Assembly: GCA_023417775.1 (NCBI GenBank)
Contig: JAEZEJ010000047.1
Location: forward strand, 1 to 64,000
Length of the DNA stretch: 64,000 bases
Origin: Actinomycetes bacterium
GTDB taxonomy: Bacteria; Actinomycetota; Actinomycetes; Propionibacteriales; Nocardioidaceae
Direction of reading: 5' to 3'
Part shown: positions 16,760 to 24,722 of the stretch, piece by piece
Position numbering within the stretch: position 1 is the first letter of the stretch
How the letters are laid out: each line of letters begins with the position of its first letter
The notes under the pieces: generated by a model
What the model was told of the DNA's origin: nothing
What the model saw: only the letters and a program-made list of their open reading frames with translations
Databases searched by the model: none
Translations under genes and position numbers: made by a program

Positions 16760-17119
16760 ATGCGCAAGGACACCTGGGGGTTGGCCGCCCTGCTGGCGGG
16801 AGCAGGCGTGCTGCATTTCGTCAAGCCCGAGCCCTTCGCCCGGATCGTGCCGAAGGCGCTGCCGGCGCGGACCGAGCTGGTGTACGCCTCAGGGGTCGCT
16901 GAGCTCGCCTGCGCCGCCCTATTGGCCGTGCCGCGGACGCGCCGGGTCGGAGGGCTGGCGGCGGCCGGTCTGCTGGTGGCGGTCTTCCCGGCGAATGTGC
17001 AGATGGCGGTCGATGTGGTGCGGAGCCCCCGTGCCTCGACTCCCTTCAAGATCGGCACCGTCGCACGGCTGCCGTTGCAGTGGCCGCTCATCCGCGCCGC
17101 TCTGCGCGCCCGTCCCTGA
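16760..17119 (+). CDS. DoxX-like integral membrane protein
   Basis: The 119-residue protein has four hydrophobic segments and the DoxX/SURF4-like pattern LLAGAGVLHFVKPEPFARIVPKALP followed by ELACAALLAVPRTRR. ATG 16760 has GAGAGGAA about 6 bases upstream; GTG 16745 would start inside the previous gene's stop. It directly follows the GNAT gene and precedes proS by 100 bases. DoxX-like proteins are small quinone- or redox-linked membrane proteins with few proven functions, so only the family is assigned. Confidence 0.75.
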   Translation: MRKDTWGLAALLAGAGVLHFVKPEPFARIVPKALPARTELVYASGVAELACAALLAVPRTRRVGGLAAAGLLVAVFPANVQMAVDVVRSPRASTPFKIGTVARLPLQWPLIRAALRARP

Positions 17120-17207
17120 CCCGGCCTTCGCCGCCGCGCGTGGCGAGGGGTGCGCAGGTCACCGCGGCGGGGTGCGACGCGGTCGGGGGAGCGGGCCACG
17201 CTGTCGA

Positions 17208-17213
17208 TACCCT
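17208..17213 (+). promoter_or_regulatory. Predicted leaderless -10 of proS
   Basis: TACCCT, then six bases (CGTGCC) and ATG 17220. The stretch between the DoxX-like gene and proS holds no other signal that I can see. Confidence 0.5.
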
Positions 17214-17219
17214 CGTGCC

Positions 17220-18959
17220 ATGCGAATGTCACGGCTCTTCGTCCGCACCCTCCGCGACGACCCCGCCGATGCCGAGGTCCCGAGTCACAAGCTGCTCGTC
17301 CGCGCCGGCTACGTGCGCCGCGTCGCGCCGGGGATCTACTCGTGGCTGCCGCTGGGCCTGCGCGTGCTCGCGAAGGTCGAGGCCATCGTCCGCGAGGAGA
17401 TGGAGGCGATCGGCGCGCAGGAGGTCCGCTTCCCGGCCCTCCTGCCGCGCGAGCCCTATGAGGCGTCGAATCGCTGGACCGAGTACGGGCCGAATCTGTT
17501 CCGCCTCCAGGATCGCCGCGGGACCGATCTACTCCTCGGCCCGACCCATGAGGAGATGTTCACCCTGCTGGTCAAGGACCTGTACTCCTCGTACAAGGAC
17601 CTGCCGCTGAGCCTCTACCAGATCCAGACCAAGTACCGCGATGAAGCGCGCCCCCGGGCGGGCATCCTGCGCGGACGCGAGTTCATCATGAAGGACTCGT
17701 ACTCCTTCGACATCGACGACGCCGGTCTGGAGCAGTCCTATCAGGCGCACCGGGCCGCCTATGTCCGCATCTTCGACCGGCTCGGATTCGAGTACGCGGT
17801 CGTGCAGGCCGACTCCGGTGCGATGGGCGGTTCGGCGAGCGAGGAGTTCCTCGTCGTCGCCGACACGGGGGAGGACACCTTCGTGCGCTCTCCGGGCGGC
17901 TACGCGGCCAATGTGGAGGCGGTCACCACCGTCGTGCCCGATCCGCAGCCGTATGACGACGTGCCGGCCGCGCACGCCGAGCAGACCCCGGACACCCCGA
18001 CGATCGAGACCCTCGTCGACCATCTCAACCAGCGCTTCCCGCGGGAGGACCGCGCGTGGACGGCCGCCGACACGCTCAAGAACGTCCTCGTGATGCTTCG
18101 GTACCCCGATGGGACGACCGAGCCGCTGGCGATCGGCATCCCCGGTGACCGGGAGGTCGACATCAAGCGTCTCGAGACGCAGGTGTCGCCGGCCGATGTC
18201 GAGCCCTTCGGCGAGGCCGACTTCCAGCGGTACCCCGATCTCGCGAAGGGATACATCGGCCCCGGCGTGCTGGGGACGGAACGGGCGACCGGGATCCGCT
18301 ACCTGGTGGACCCCCGCGTCGTGGAGGGCACCCGCTGGGTGACGGGTGCCGATGTCACCGGATCCCATGTCATCGACCTCGTCGCCGGCCGGGACTTCAC
18401 CGCCGACGGCACGATCGAGGCCGCCGAGGTCAAGGCGGGGGACCCGGCGCCGGACGGCAGCGGCCCGCTGGAGCTCGCCCGCGGTATCGAGATGGGCCAC
18501 GTGTTCCAGCTCGGGCGCAAGTACGCCGAGGCACTCGGGCTGAAGGTCCTCGACGAGAACGGCAAGCTCGTGACGGTCGCGATGGGGTCCTATGGCTTCG
18601 GCGTGTCCCGTGCCGTCGCCGCGGTGATCGAGAACTCCTTCGACGACAGGGGCATCGTCTGGCCGTCGGCCATCGCGCCATTCGACGTGCACCTGGTCGT
18701 CGCGGGCAAGGACCCGGCCCAGTTCGAGGCCGCCGACGCGCTGGTCGCGGACCTGGAGTCCGCCGGTGTCGAGGTGCTCTACGACGACCGCCCCAAGGTC
18801 TCACCGGGGGTCAAGTTCAAGGATGCCGAGTTGATCGGCGTGCCCACGATCGTCGTGGTTGGCAAGGGTCTCGCGGACGGTGTGGTCGAGGTCAAGGACC
18901 GCGCGACCGGCGATCGACGTGATGTCCCGATCGCGGATCTCGTCGCCACGCTGGCCTAG
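17220..18959 (+). CDS. proS: Prolyl-tRNA synthetase (bacterial type with editing domain)
   Basis: ProS charges tRNA-Pro and edits Ala-tRNA-Pro. The 579-residue protein shows class II motif 1 (LLVRAGYVRRVAPGIYSWLPLG), motif 2 (FRDEARPRAGILRGREF-like, here YRDEARPRAGILRGREFIMKD), an inserted INS editing domain (about residues 240-390), motif 3 (MGSYGFGVSRAVAA) and the anticodon-binding domain (VEVLYDDRPKVSPGVKFKDAELIG). ATG 17220 fits a leaderless start. It ends with TAG, showing that TAG is a normal stop in this organism. A large palindrome follows at the convergent junction. Confidence 0.97.
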   Translation: MRMSRLFVRTLRDDPADAEVPSHKLLVRAGYVRRVAPGIYSWLPLGLRVLAKVEAIVREEMEAIGAQEVRFPALLPREPYEASNRWTEYGPNLFRLQDRRGTDLLLGPTHEEMFTLLVKDLYSSYKDLPLSLYQIQTKYRDEARPRAGILRGREFIMKDSYSFDIDDAGLEQSYQAHRAAYVRIFDRLGFEYAVVQADSGAMGGSASEEFLVVADTGEDTFVRSPGGYAANVEAVTTVVPDPQPYDDVPAAHAEQTPDTPTIETLVDHLNQRFPREDRAWTAADTLKNVLVMLRYPDGTTEPLAIGIPGDREVDIKRLETQVSPADVEPFGEADFQRYPDLAKGYIGPGVLGTERATGIRYLVDPRVVEGTRWVTGADVTGSHVIDLVAGRDFTADGTIEAAEVKAGDPAPDGSGPLELARGIEMGHVFQLGRKYAEALGLKVLDENGKLVTVAMGSYGFGVSRAVAAVIENSFDDRGIVWPSAIAPFDVHLVVAGKDPAQFEAADALVADLESAGVEVLYDDRPKVSPGVKFKDAELIGVPTIVVVGKGLADGVVEVKDRATGDRRDVPIADLVATLA

Positions 18960-18971
18960 GACCCTCCCGGA

Positions 18972-19037
18972 TCCAGATGTGGCCGGTTGCGGCCCGTTCT
19001 CCTCCTGCGAGACGGGCCACCACCGGCCATATCTGGA
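18972..19037. repeat. 26-bp imperfect palindrome (family A), likely bidirectional terminator
   Basis: Arms 18972-18997 and 19012-19037 pair at 23 of 26 positions around a 14-base loop. It lies between the convergent proS and ferritin-like genes. The left-arm core GGCCGGTTGCGGCCC is almost identical to that of the palindrome at 33234-33256 (GGCCGGTTGTGGCCC), so the two belong to one repeat family. A terminator role is inferred from position. Confidence 0.8.
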
Positions 19038-19055
19038 CGTGGAGCCGGCGGACGT

Positions 19056-19463
19056 TCAGTCGAGGCCCGGGAATGCCTCGGGGGCGGCGCCCCAGGAGAC
19101 GGCGCGCACGGCCGTGGCGCGCAGCTCGCGGACGACGCGTTCACGCTCATCGCCTCCGACCTCCCCGCTCAGCGCGGCGATCGAGGCGCAGAGGCGCTGC
19201 TCCAGCCGTGCGGCGGTCGCTCGGGCCTCGTCGACGGACGAGAGATCGCCGGCCTCGTAGCTGACGAGCGGACCGGGGGGCTCGATATCGGCATCCGCGA
19301 GGACCGAGACGACCGCATCGCGCAGATCGCGATGGGCCTCGAAGGCCGCCGTGGCCGATGTGCGGAGTTCGTCGAAGCGTGCCGCGATCACCGGATACAG
19401 CCATACGGCCTCCAGCTCCAACTCCAACCACACGCGCCAGCGCAGCGCCTCCGACTCGTTCAT
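19056..19463 (-). CDS. Ferritin-like DUF4439 domain protein
   Basis: The 135-residue, mostly helical protein (LELELEAVWLYPVIAARFDELRTSA; ending AVSWGAAPEAFPGL) fits the DUF4439 ferritin-like family found next to rimP in Actinobacteria. It contains Glu and Tyr at helix positions, but I cannot confirm a metal site. ATG 19463 shares its A with the stop of the upstream Tat-type gene (TGATG), so the pair is coupled and divergent from rimP. Its function is unknown; earlier starts (19478) lie inside the upstream gene. Confidence 0.75.
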   Translation of the reverse strand: MNESEALRWRVWLELELEAVWLYPVIAARFDELRTSATAAFEAHRDLRDAVVSVLADADIEPPGPLVSYEAGDLSSVDEARATAARLEQRLCASIAALSGEVGGDERERVVRELRATAVRAVSWGAAPEAFPGLD

Positions 19464-19885
19464 CACGCCCCCTGCCACGAGGCCGCGAGCTGATCGAGCC
19501 CGCCCGCCATCGAGGCCAGGACCCGCACGACCTCCGGTGATGTCGCCGCCAGTGCATCCGCGGCCCGGTGATCGGCGGCCTCGCTCAACACCGCCGCCAG
19601 CGAACCCGTGGCGGTCTCGGTCGTCGGCTCGCCCCCCAGCTGGTCGACATGCTGTTCCAGCACCTCGACGGCCATCTCGGCGCCGGGGGTGCCGCGAGCG
19701 ATCGACAGCACTCGCTGCTGATCCTCGACCACGGCGCGCACCAGGCTCACATCGGCGTCGATCGGCCGCGGGCGGGGCTTGACGCCGACGCCGCGCAGGA
19801 CGTCGTCGAGCCGTCCGGTCGCTCCGAGAGCGACGACGGCACCGGCGGCGAGTCCGCCGGTCAGGAGCACGCGTCGGCTGGTCAC
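19463..19885 (-). CDS. Secreted protein with Tat-like signal, partner of DUF4439 protein
   Basis: The 140-residue product begins TSRRVLLTGGLAAGAVVALG, a twin-arginine-type signal with a short hydrophobic core, so export by the Tat pathway is likely. The mature part is an acidic, helical segment with a conserved-looking histidine pair (EQHVDQLGG, EAADHRAADAL), resembling a ferritin-like four-helix fold, but no family can be named with certainty. GTG 19885 is leaderless: TAGGCT ends six bases before it on the minus strand. Export of a ferritin-like protein alongside a cytoplasmic one would be unusual. Confidence 0.7.
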   Translation of the reverse strand: MTSRRVLLTGGLAAGAVVALGATGRLDDVLRGVGVKPRPRPIDADVSLVRAVVEDQQRVLSIARGTPGAEMAVEVLEQHVDQLGGEPTTETATGSLAAVLSEAADHRAADALAATSPEVVRVLASMAGGLDQLAASWQGA

Positions 19886-19891
19886 GACCGC

Positions 19892-19897
19892 AGCCTA
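19892..19897 (-). promoter_or_regulatory. Predicted leaderless -10 of the Tat-protein gene
   Basis: Minus-strand TAGGCT, then GCGGTC and the GTG start. On the plus strand TACGAT at 19906-19911 is a candidate -10 for rimP, so the two promoters diverge within about 20 bases. Confidence 0.5.
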
Positions 19898-19963
19898 GCG
19901 GCCGCTACGATGGTGCCACGCACGACCGTCGTGGCCATCGAATTGAATAGGGGCATCTCCGGC

Positions 19964-20425
19964 ATGACCGAGTACAACGAGTCGATCGACGGCATCGTCG
20001 GGTCGGCCGTCGCCGACCTGGGACTGGATCTCGAGGCGGTGGAGATCGTCGGCCAGGCCAAGCACCGCCGCCTGGTGATCGCCGTGGACCGCGATGGCGG
20101 CGTGGGCATCGACGAGATCACCCGCGCGACCCGGGCGGTCTCCGCTGCGCTCGATGCGACCGATGCGATGGGCGAGGCCCCGTACACGCTCGAGGTGACC
20201 TCGCGCGGCACCGATCGCCCGTTGACGGCGCCGCGGCACTGGCGGCGCAATCACGACCGGCTCGTACACGTCACCCTGGCCGATGGCGCGAAGGTGACCG
20301 CCCGCATCGGCGACAGCGACGATGACGGTGTGGATCTGCTGCGCGGGGGCGTACCGACTCGCTACCCTTACGGCGATATCGAGCATGCCGTCATCGAGAT
20401 CGAACTCAACCGGAAGGACGTCTGA
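19964..20425 (+). CDS. rimP: Ribosome maturation factor RimP
   Basis: RimP helps assemble the 30S subunit. The 153-residue protein has the N-terminal domain (LGLDLEAVEIVGQAKHRRLVIAVDRDGGVGIDEITRATRAVS), the YTLEVTSRGTDRPLTAPRHW hinge, where most homologues have Pro-Gly, and the C-terminal SH3-like domain. ATG 19964 has AGGGG at 19949-19953. The stop overlaps nusA (TGATG). rimP-nusA-ylxR-infB is the classic translation/transcription operon. Confidence 0.95.
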   Translation: MTEYNESIDGIVGSAVADLGLDLEAVEIVGQAKHRRLVIAVDRDGGVGIDEITRATRAVSAALDATDAMGEAPYTLEVTSRGTDRPLTAPRHWRRNHDRLVHVTLADGAKVTARIGDSDDDGVDLLRGGVPTRYPYGDIEHAVIEIELNRKDV

Positions 20426-21480
20426 TGGATATCGACATGAGCGCCCTGCGTCTGCTCGAACGGGAGAAGGGGATCTCGCTCGACATCGTGGTGGAGGCGA
20501 TCGAGACGGCCCTCCTGTCGGCTTATCACAAGACGGCCGATGCCTATCAGCATGCGCGGGTCGAGCTCGATCGATCCAGCGGACATGTCACCGTCTGGGC
20601 CAAGGAAAGGCTCGCCGATGCACCCGCCGAGGCCGACGAGGCGGAGACCGACAGGGACGTGCCGCGGCAGCGTTTCAGCGAGGAGTTCGACCACACCCCG
20701 GAGGACTTCGGACGTTTCGCCGCGACCGTCGCGCGTCAGCTCATCATGCAGCGGCTCCGCGATCTGGAGGACGAGGCCACCTTCGGAGAGTTCTCCGGCC
20801 GGGTCGGCGACATCGTCTCCGGTGTGATCCAGCAGGGCCGGCGTCCCGGCGATGTCCTGATCGACCTCGGCTCGATCGAGGCGATCATGCCCGCCACCGA
20901 GCGAGTGCCCGAGGAACGCTACTCCCACGGTGAGCGCATCAAGGCCTATGTGTACGAGGTGGAACGCGGGCCGCGCGGTCCTCGGGTCAAGGTCTCGCGT
21001 ACCCACCCGAACCTGGTCAAGCTGCTCTTCTCCTTGGAGTCGCCGGAGATCGCCGATGGCTCGGTGGAGATCGCGGCGATCGCCCGCGAGGCGGGTCACC
21101 GCACCAAGGTCGCGGTCCGCCCGACGGCTGCCGGGGTGAACGCCAAGGGCGCCTGCATCGGTCCGATGGGTCAGCGGGTGCGCAATGTCATGAGCGAGCT
21201 GCACGGCGAGAAGATCGACATCGTCGACTACAGCGAGGATCCCGCCGAGTTCATCGCCCAGGCCCTCTCGCCCTCGCGGGTGACGAGCGTCGAGATCCTC
21301 GATGCCGCCGCAAGGGCCGCGCGGGTCGTGGTGCCCGACTTCCAGCTGTCGCTGGCGATCGGCCGGGAGGGTCAGAACGCGCGTCTGGCCGCCAAGCTGA
21401 CGGGGTGGCGGATCGACATCCGCGCCGACACGGAGGCCTCAGGACCGGCCGCTGCGACGGACGTTTCGACGAACGGCTAG
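20425..21480 (+). CDS. nusA: Transcription termination/antitermination protein NusA
   Basis: NusA binds RNA polymerase and nascent RNA to modulate pausing and termination. The 351-residue protein has the N-terminal polymerase-binding domain (LRLLEREKGISLDIVVEAIETALLSAY), an S1 domain (about residues 125-195) and two KH domains (GACIGPMGQRVRNVMSELHGEKID and VVPDFQLSLAIGREGQNARLAAKLTGWRIDI). It lacks the C-terminal acidic repeats of E. coli NusA, as is usual in Gram-positives. TGATG coupling to rimP; the stop is TAG. Confidence 0.97.
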   Translation: MDIDMSALRLLEREKGISLDIVVEAIETALLSAYHKTADAYQHARVELDRSSGHVTVWAKERLADAPAEADEAETDRDVPRQRFSEEFDHTPEDFGRFAATVARQLIMQRLRDLEDEATFGEFSGRVGDIVSGVIQQGRRPGDVLIDLGSIEAIMPATERVPEERYSHGERIKAYVYEVERGPRGPRVKVSRTHPNLVKLLFSLESPEIADGSVEIAAIAREAGHRTKVAVRPTAAGVNAKGACIGPMGQRVRNVMSELHGEKIDIVDYSEDPAEFIAQALSPSRVTSVEILDAAARAARVVVPDFQLSLAIGREGQNARLAAKLTGWRIDIRADTEASGPAAATDVSTNG

Positions 21481-21491
21481 ACTTGTCGTCG

Positions 21492-21767
21492 GTGATCCGC
21501 ACGTGCATCGGTTGTCGAGAGCGCGCGGACAAGTCCACTCTGGTGCGTGTCGTCGCCCAGCCGGGGCCCGACGATGGTAGTTTCTCCGTCGTCCCGGATA
21601 CCGTCGGCACGCTACCCGGACGCGGTGCGCACCTGCATCCGTCGTCCGAGTGTCTGGAGCTCGCGGTCCGTCGCCGCGCGTTCGGCCGGGCCCTTCGTCA
21701 CGAAGGTCGCCCCCAGGTCGATGCGCTGCGATCGCTGATCGAAGGCTCCGGTGACCGGAGCACCTGA
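21492..21767 (+). CDS. ylxR: YlxR-family RNA-binding protein
   Basis: The 91-residue protein carries the YlxR (DUF448) signature RTCIGCRERADKSTLVRVV near its start and GRGAHLHPSSECLELAVRRRAFGRAL later. In Bacillus this protein (RnpM) binds RNase P RNA. GTG 21492 is the best start, TTG 21483 an alternative; TAGACT at 21478-21483, which includes the nusA stop codon, may be its -10. It lies between nusA and infB as in most Gram-positives. No ribosomal L7Ae-like gene follows, unlike in Firmicutes. Confidence 0.9.
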   Translation: MIRTCIGCRERADKSTLVRVVAQPGPDDGSFSVVPDTVGTLPGRGAHLHPSSECLELAVRRRAFGRALRHEGRPQVDALRSLIEGSGDRST

Positions 21768-21771
21768 CCAC

Positions 21772-21793
21772 GAGGCGTCCGCCCGGACGCCTC
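21772..21793 (+). terminator. 9-bp hairpin after ylxR
   Basis: GAGGCGTCC and GGACGCCTC pair perfectly around a GCCC loop just after the ylxR stop. There is no U tract, so it may attenuate rather than end transcription into infB. Confidence 0.45.
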
Positions 21794-21873
21794 CCGACCG
21801 AAAACGGAGCACACGCTCATGAGCACTCGATGAGTACCTCGCAATGAGCCTGTACGTCGACTAGGTCCGGCCC

Positions 21874-21898
21874 CCTTCAGGGCTGGACCCCCTGAAGG
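21874..21898 (+). promoter_or_regulatory. Hairpin sequestering the infB ribosome binding site
   Basis: CCTTCAGGG (21874-21882) pairs with CCCTGAAGG (21890-21898) over nine bases with a 7-base loop. The right arm contains most of AAGGAG (21895-21900), the only ribosome binding site for infB at GTG 21905. Folding would hide it, suggesting translational control of IF-2. Confidence 0.5.
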
Positions 21899-21904
21899 AG
21901 AAGA

Positions 21905-24625
21905 GTGGCTGTCAGAGTCCACGAACTCGCCCGTGAGTTCGGAGTCCCCAGCAAGATCGTCCTGTCCACCCTCAAGGACATGGGCGAATACGTGAAGTCC
22001 GCCTCGTCGACCGTCGAGGCGCCGGTCGTGCGCCGTCTCAACGACGAGCACGGCGACAAGCTGCGTGAGATGGGTGCCAAGAAGGGTGGGGCCAAGAAGG
22101 CCGCGCCGAAGAAGGACGCCCCCGCCCCCGCTGCCACCCCGTCGGCAGCGGATGCCCCGCAGCAGCAGGTCAGCGCCGATACCGCTGACGACGCCCCCGC
22201 GGCTCCCAAGCCGGGTCCCGCGGCCCCGAAGCCCGCTCCGGCGGCTCCCAAGCCGCCGGAGGCGGATGCTCCCGCTGCCGCGGCTCCGTCGCCCGGCCCC
22301 CGGCCGTCCGCACCCAAGCCCAGTGGACCTCGTCCCGGTCCGCGGTCGGGCAGCGCCCGTCCGGGCAACAACCCGTTCTCGTCCAAGCAGGGCATGCAGC
22401 AGGACCGTGCGCCCCGTCCGCCGAGCGGTCGTGGGCAGGGCCAGGGCGAAGGCGCCGGTTCCGGTGCTCCGCGCCCGGGCGGTATGCCGCGCCCCAATCC
22501 CGCGATGATGCCCAAGCGCTCTGCGGTGGGCGGTCCCGATGCCCGTCAGGGTGGTCGCCCCGGCGGACGCCCCGGCGGGGGTCGTCCCGGTGGGGGCAAT
22601 CGTCCCGGCGGCGGAGGCGGGGGAGCACCCCGTCCCGGTGGTGGCGGCGGCTTCTCCGGTCCTCCCGGACGCGGACGCGGCCCCGGCGGTCGTGGTGGCA
22701 CGCAGGGTGCCTTCGGCCGCGCCGGTGGACCGCCGCGCCGTGGGCGCAAGAGCAAGCGCGCGAAGCGTCAGGAATTCGATCAGATGCAGGCGCCGGCGAT
22801 CGGCGGCGTGCGGGTCCGCAAGGGCAACGGCGAGACCGTCCGCGTCGCTCGCGGCACCTCGCTGACCGACTTCGCCGAGAAGATCGGCGTCGACGCGGCA
22901 TCGCTCGTGCAGGTGCTGTTCCACCTCGGTGAGATGGTGACCGCCACGCAGTCGGTCAACGACGAGACGCTGCAGATCCTCGGCGAGGAGCTGAACTACA
23001 ACGTCGAGGTCGTCTCGCCCGAGGACGAGGACCGCGAGCTGCTGGAGTCCTTCTCGCTGGAGTTCGGCGAGGACGAGGGCAACGACACCGACATGGCGCC
23101 GCGTCCTCCGGTCGTGACCGTCATGGGTCACGTCGACCACGGCAAGACCAAGCTGCTCGACGCGCTGCGCAATGCCAATGTCGTGGCCAAGGAGGCCGGC
23201 GGCATCACGCAGTCGATCGGTGCCTACCAGGTCACCACCGAGGTCGACGATGTCGAGCGGCCGATCACCTTCATCGACACTCCGGGTCACGAGGCGTTCA
23301 CCGCCATGGGTGCCCGTGGTGCGCAGGCGACCGATATCGCCGTCCTGGTGGTCGCGGCCGATGACGGCGTCATGCCGCAGACCGTCGAGGCGCTCAACCA
23401 CGCGCAGGCGGCCGGCGTGCCGATCGTCGTCGCGGTCAACAAGGTCGACAAGCCCGATGCCGATCCGAGCAAGGCGCGCGGGCAGCTCACCGAGTACGGT
23501 CTGGTGCCCGAGGAGTACGGCGGCGACACGATGTTCGTCGACGTCTCCGCCAAGTCCGGCACGGGTCTCGAGCAGCTGCTCGAGGCGGTCGTGCTGACCG
23601 CGGACGCCGCCCTGGACCTGCGAGCCAACCCCGATCAGAACGCCGAGGGTCTCGCGATCGAGGCGCACCTGGACCGCGGTCGCGGCCCCGTCGCCACGGT
23701 GATCGTCCAGCGCGGCACGCTCAATGTCGGCGACACGATCGTCGCCGGCTCGGCCTTCGGCCGTGTGCGGGCACTGCTCGACGAGTTCGGTGAGCCGATC
23801 GACGAGGCACCCCCGTCGACGCCCGCCCTCGTGCTCGGTCTGACGGCGGTACCCGGCGCCGGCGACAACTTCATGGTCGTCGATGATGACCGCATCGCCC
23901 GCCAGATCGCCGAGAAGCGCGAGGCTCGCGAGCGCAATGCGGCACTGGCCAAGCGCAGCGGCCGTCGCACCCTCGAGGACCTCATGCGCGAGGTCGAGAA
24001 GGGCGAGACCACCGAGCTGCTGCTCATCCTCAAGGGTGACAGCTCCGGTTCGGTGGAGGCGCTGGAGGACTCGCTCAGCCAGATCGATGTCGGCGACGAG
24101 GTCGACCTGCGGGTCATCGACCGCGGCGTCGGTGCGATCACCGAGGCCAATGTCAACCTGGCGACCGCCTCGAATGCCGTCATCGTGGGCTACAACGTCC
24201 GCGCGCAGGGCAAGGCGACCGAGATGGCCGACCGCGAGGGCGTCCAGATCAAGTACTACTCGGTCATCTACCAGGCGATCGAGGAGATCGAGGCGGCCCT
24301 CAAGGGCATGCTCAAGCCGATCTACGAGGAGCACCAGCTCGGTCAGGCGGAGATTCGCGAGATCTTCCGTTCGTCCAAGATCGGCAATATCGCGGGCTGC
24401 ATGGTGGTCGACGGCACGATCCGCCGCAACGCCAAGGCGCGGTTGCTGCGCGACGGCAATGTCGTCGCGGACAATCTCGACCTGTCGAGCCTGCGGCGCG
24501 AGAAGGACGATGTCACCGAGGTCCGTGAGGGCTTCGAGTGCGGTCTGGTGCTGCGCAACTACGGCGACATCAAGATCGGCGACATCGTCGAGAGCTTCGA
24601 GCTCCGCGAGAAGCCCCGCGACTGA
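21905..24625 (+). CDS. infB: Translation initiation factor IF-2
   Basis: IF-2 is the GTPase that brings fMet-tRNA to the 30S subunit. The 906-residue protein has the N-terminal IF2N helix (VRVHELAREFGVPSKIVLSTLKDMGEYVKSAS), a long Pro/Ala/Gly-rich linker (about residues 60-280), a second IF2N-like domain, then the G domain with G408-HVDHGKT, DTPGHEAF and NKVDKPD, and the C-terminal beta-barrels. The linker becomes very Gly/Arg-rich around residues 215-275. The start is GTG 21905 with AAGGAG partly inside a hairpin. A large palindrome lies between it and rbfA. Confidence 0.97.
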   Translation: MAVRVHELAREFGVPSKIVLSTLKDMGEYVKSASSTVEAPVVRRLNDEHGDKLREMGAKKGGAKKAAPKKDAPAPAATPSAADAPQQQVSADTADDAPAAPKPGPAAPKPAPAAPKPPEADAPAAAAPSPGPRPSAPKPSGPRPGPRSGSARPGNNPFSSKQGMQQDRAPRPPSGRGQGQGEGAGSGAPRPGGMPRPNPAMMPKRSAVGGPDARQGGRPGGRPGGGRPGGGNRPGGGGGGAPRPGGGGGFSGPPGRGRGPGGRGGTQGAFGRAGGPPRRGRKSKRAKRQEFDQMQAPAIGGVRVRKGNGETVRVARGTSLTDFAEKIGVDAASLVQVLFHLGEMVTATQSVNDETLQILGEELNYNVEVVSPEDEDRELLESFSLEFGEDEGNDTDMAPRPPVVTVMGHVDHGKTKLLDALRNANVVAKEAGGITQSIGAYQVTTEVDDVERPITFIDTPGHEAFTAMGARGAQATDIAVLVVAADDGVMPQTVEALNHAQAAGVPIVVAVNKVDKPDADPSKARGQLTEYGLVPEEYGGDTMFVDVSAKSGTGLEQLLEAVVLTADAALDLRANPDQNAEGLAIEAHLDRGRGPVATVIVQRGTLNVGDTIVAGSAFGRVRALLDEFGEPIDEAPPSTPALVLGLTAVPGAGDNFMVVDDDRIARQIAEKREARERNAALAKRSGRRTLEDLMREVEKGETTELLLILKGDSSGSVEALEDSLSQIDVGDEVDLRVIDRGVGAITEANVNLATASNAVIVGYNVRAQGKATEMADREGVQIKYYSVIYQAIEEIEAALKGMLKPIYEEHQLGQAEIREIFRSSKIGNIAGCMVVDGTIRRNAKARLLRDGNVVADNLDLSSLRREKDDVTEVREGFECGLVLRNYGDIKIGDIVESFELREKPRD

Positions 24626-24639
24626 GGTTCGCAACTCGC

Positions 24640-24696
24640 TGAGTGTGACGTTTGGACGGTGAATCCTGCGATTCGGCCGTCCAAACGTCACACTCA
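24640..24696 (+). repeat. Perfect 20-bp palindrome between infB and rbfA
   Basis: Arms 24640-24659 and 24677-24696 are perfectly complementary (left arm begins TGAGTGTGACGTTTGGACGG). The 17-base loop has its own small stem, GAATC-CTGC-GATTC. Flanking genes run in the same direction, so this is not a convergent terminator; it could attenuate transcription, protect the infB mRNA end or be a third type of dispersed repeat. Confidence 0.8.
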
Positions 24697-24722
24697 CGGG
24701 GAGAGTGAGAGAAAAGAGAACG

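Noticed and set aside
22540..22760. Gly/Pro-rich low-complexity region in infB as a tandem repeat or CRISPR-like array
   Set aside because: It encodes the variable Gly/Arg/Pro-rich linker of IF-2, common in Actinobacteria; codon-level repetition explains the pattern and no regular spacers exist.
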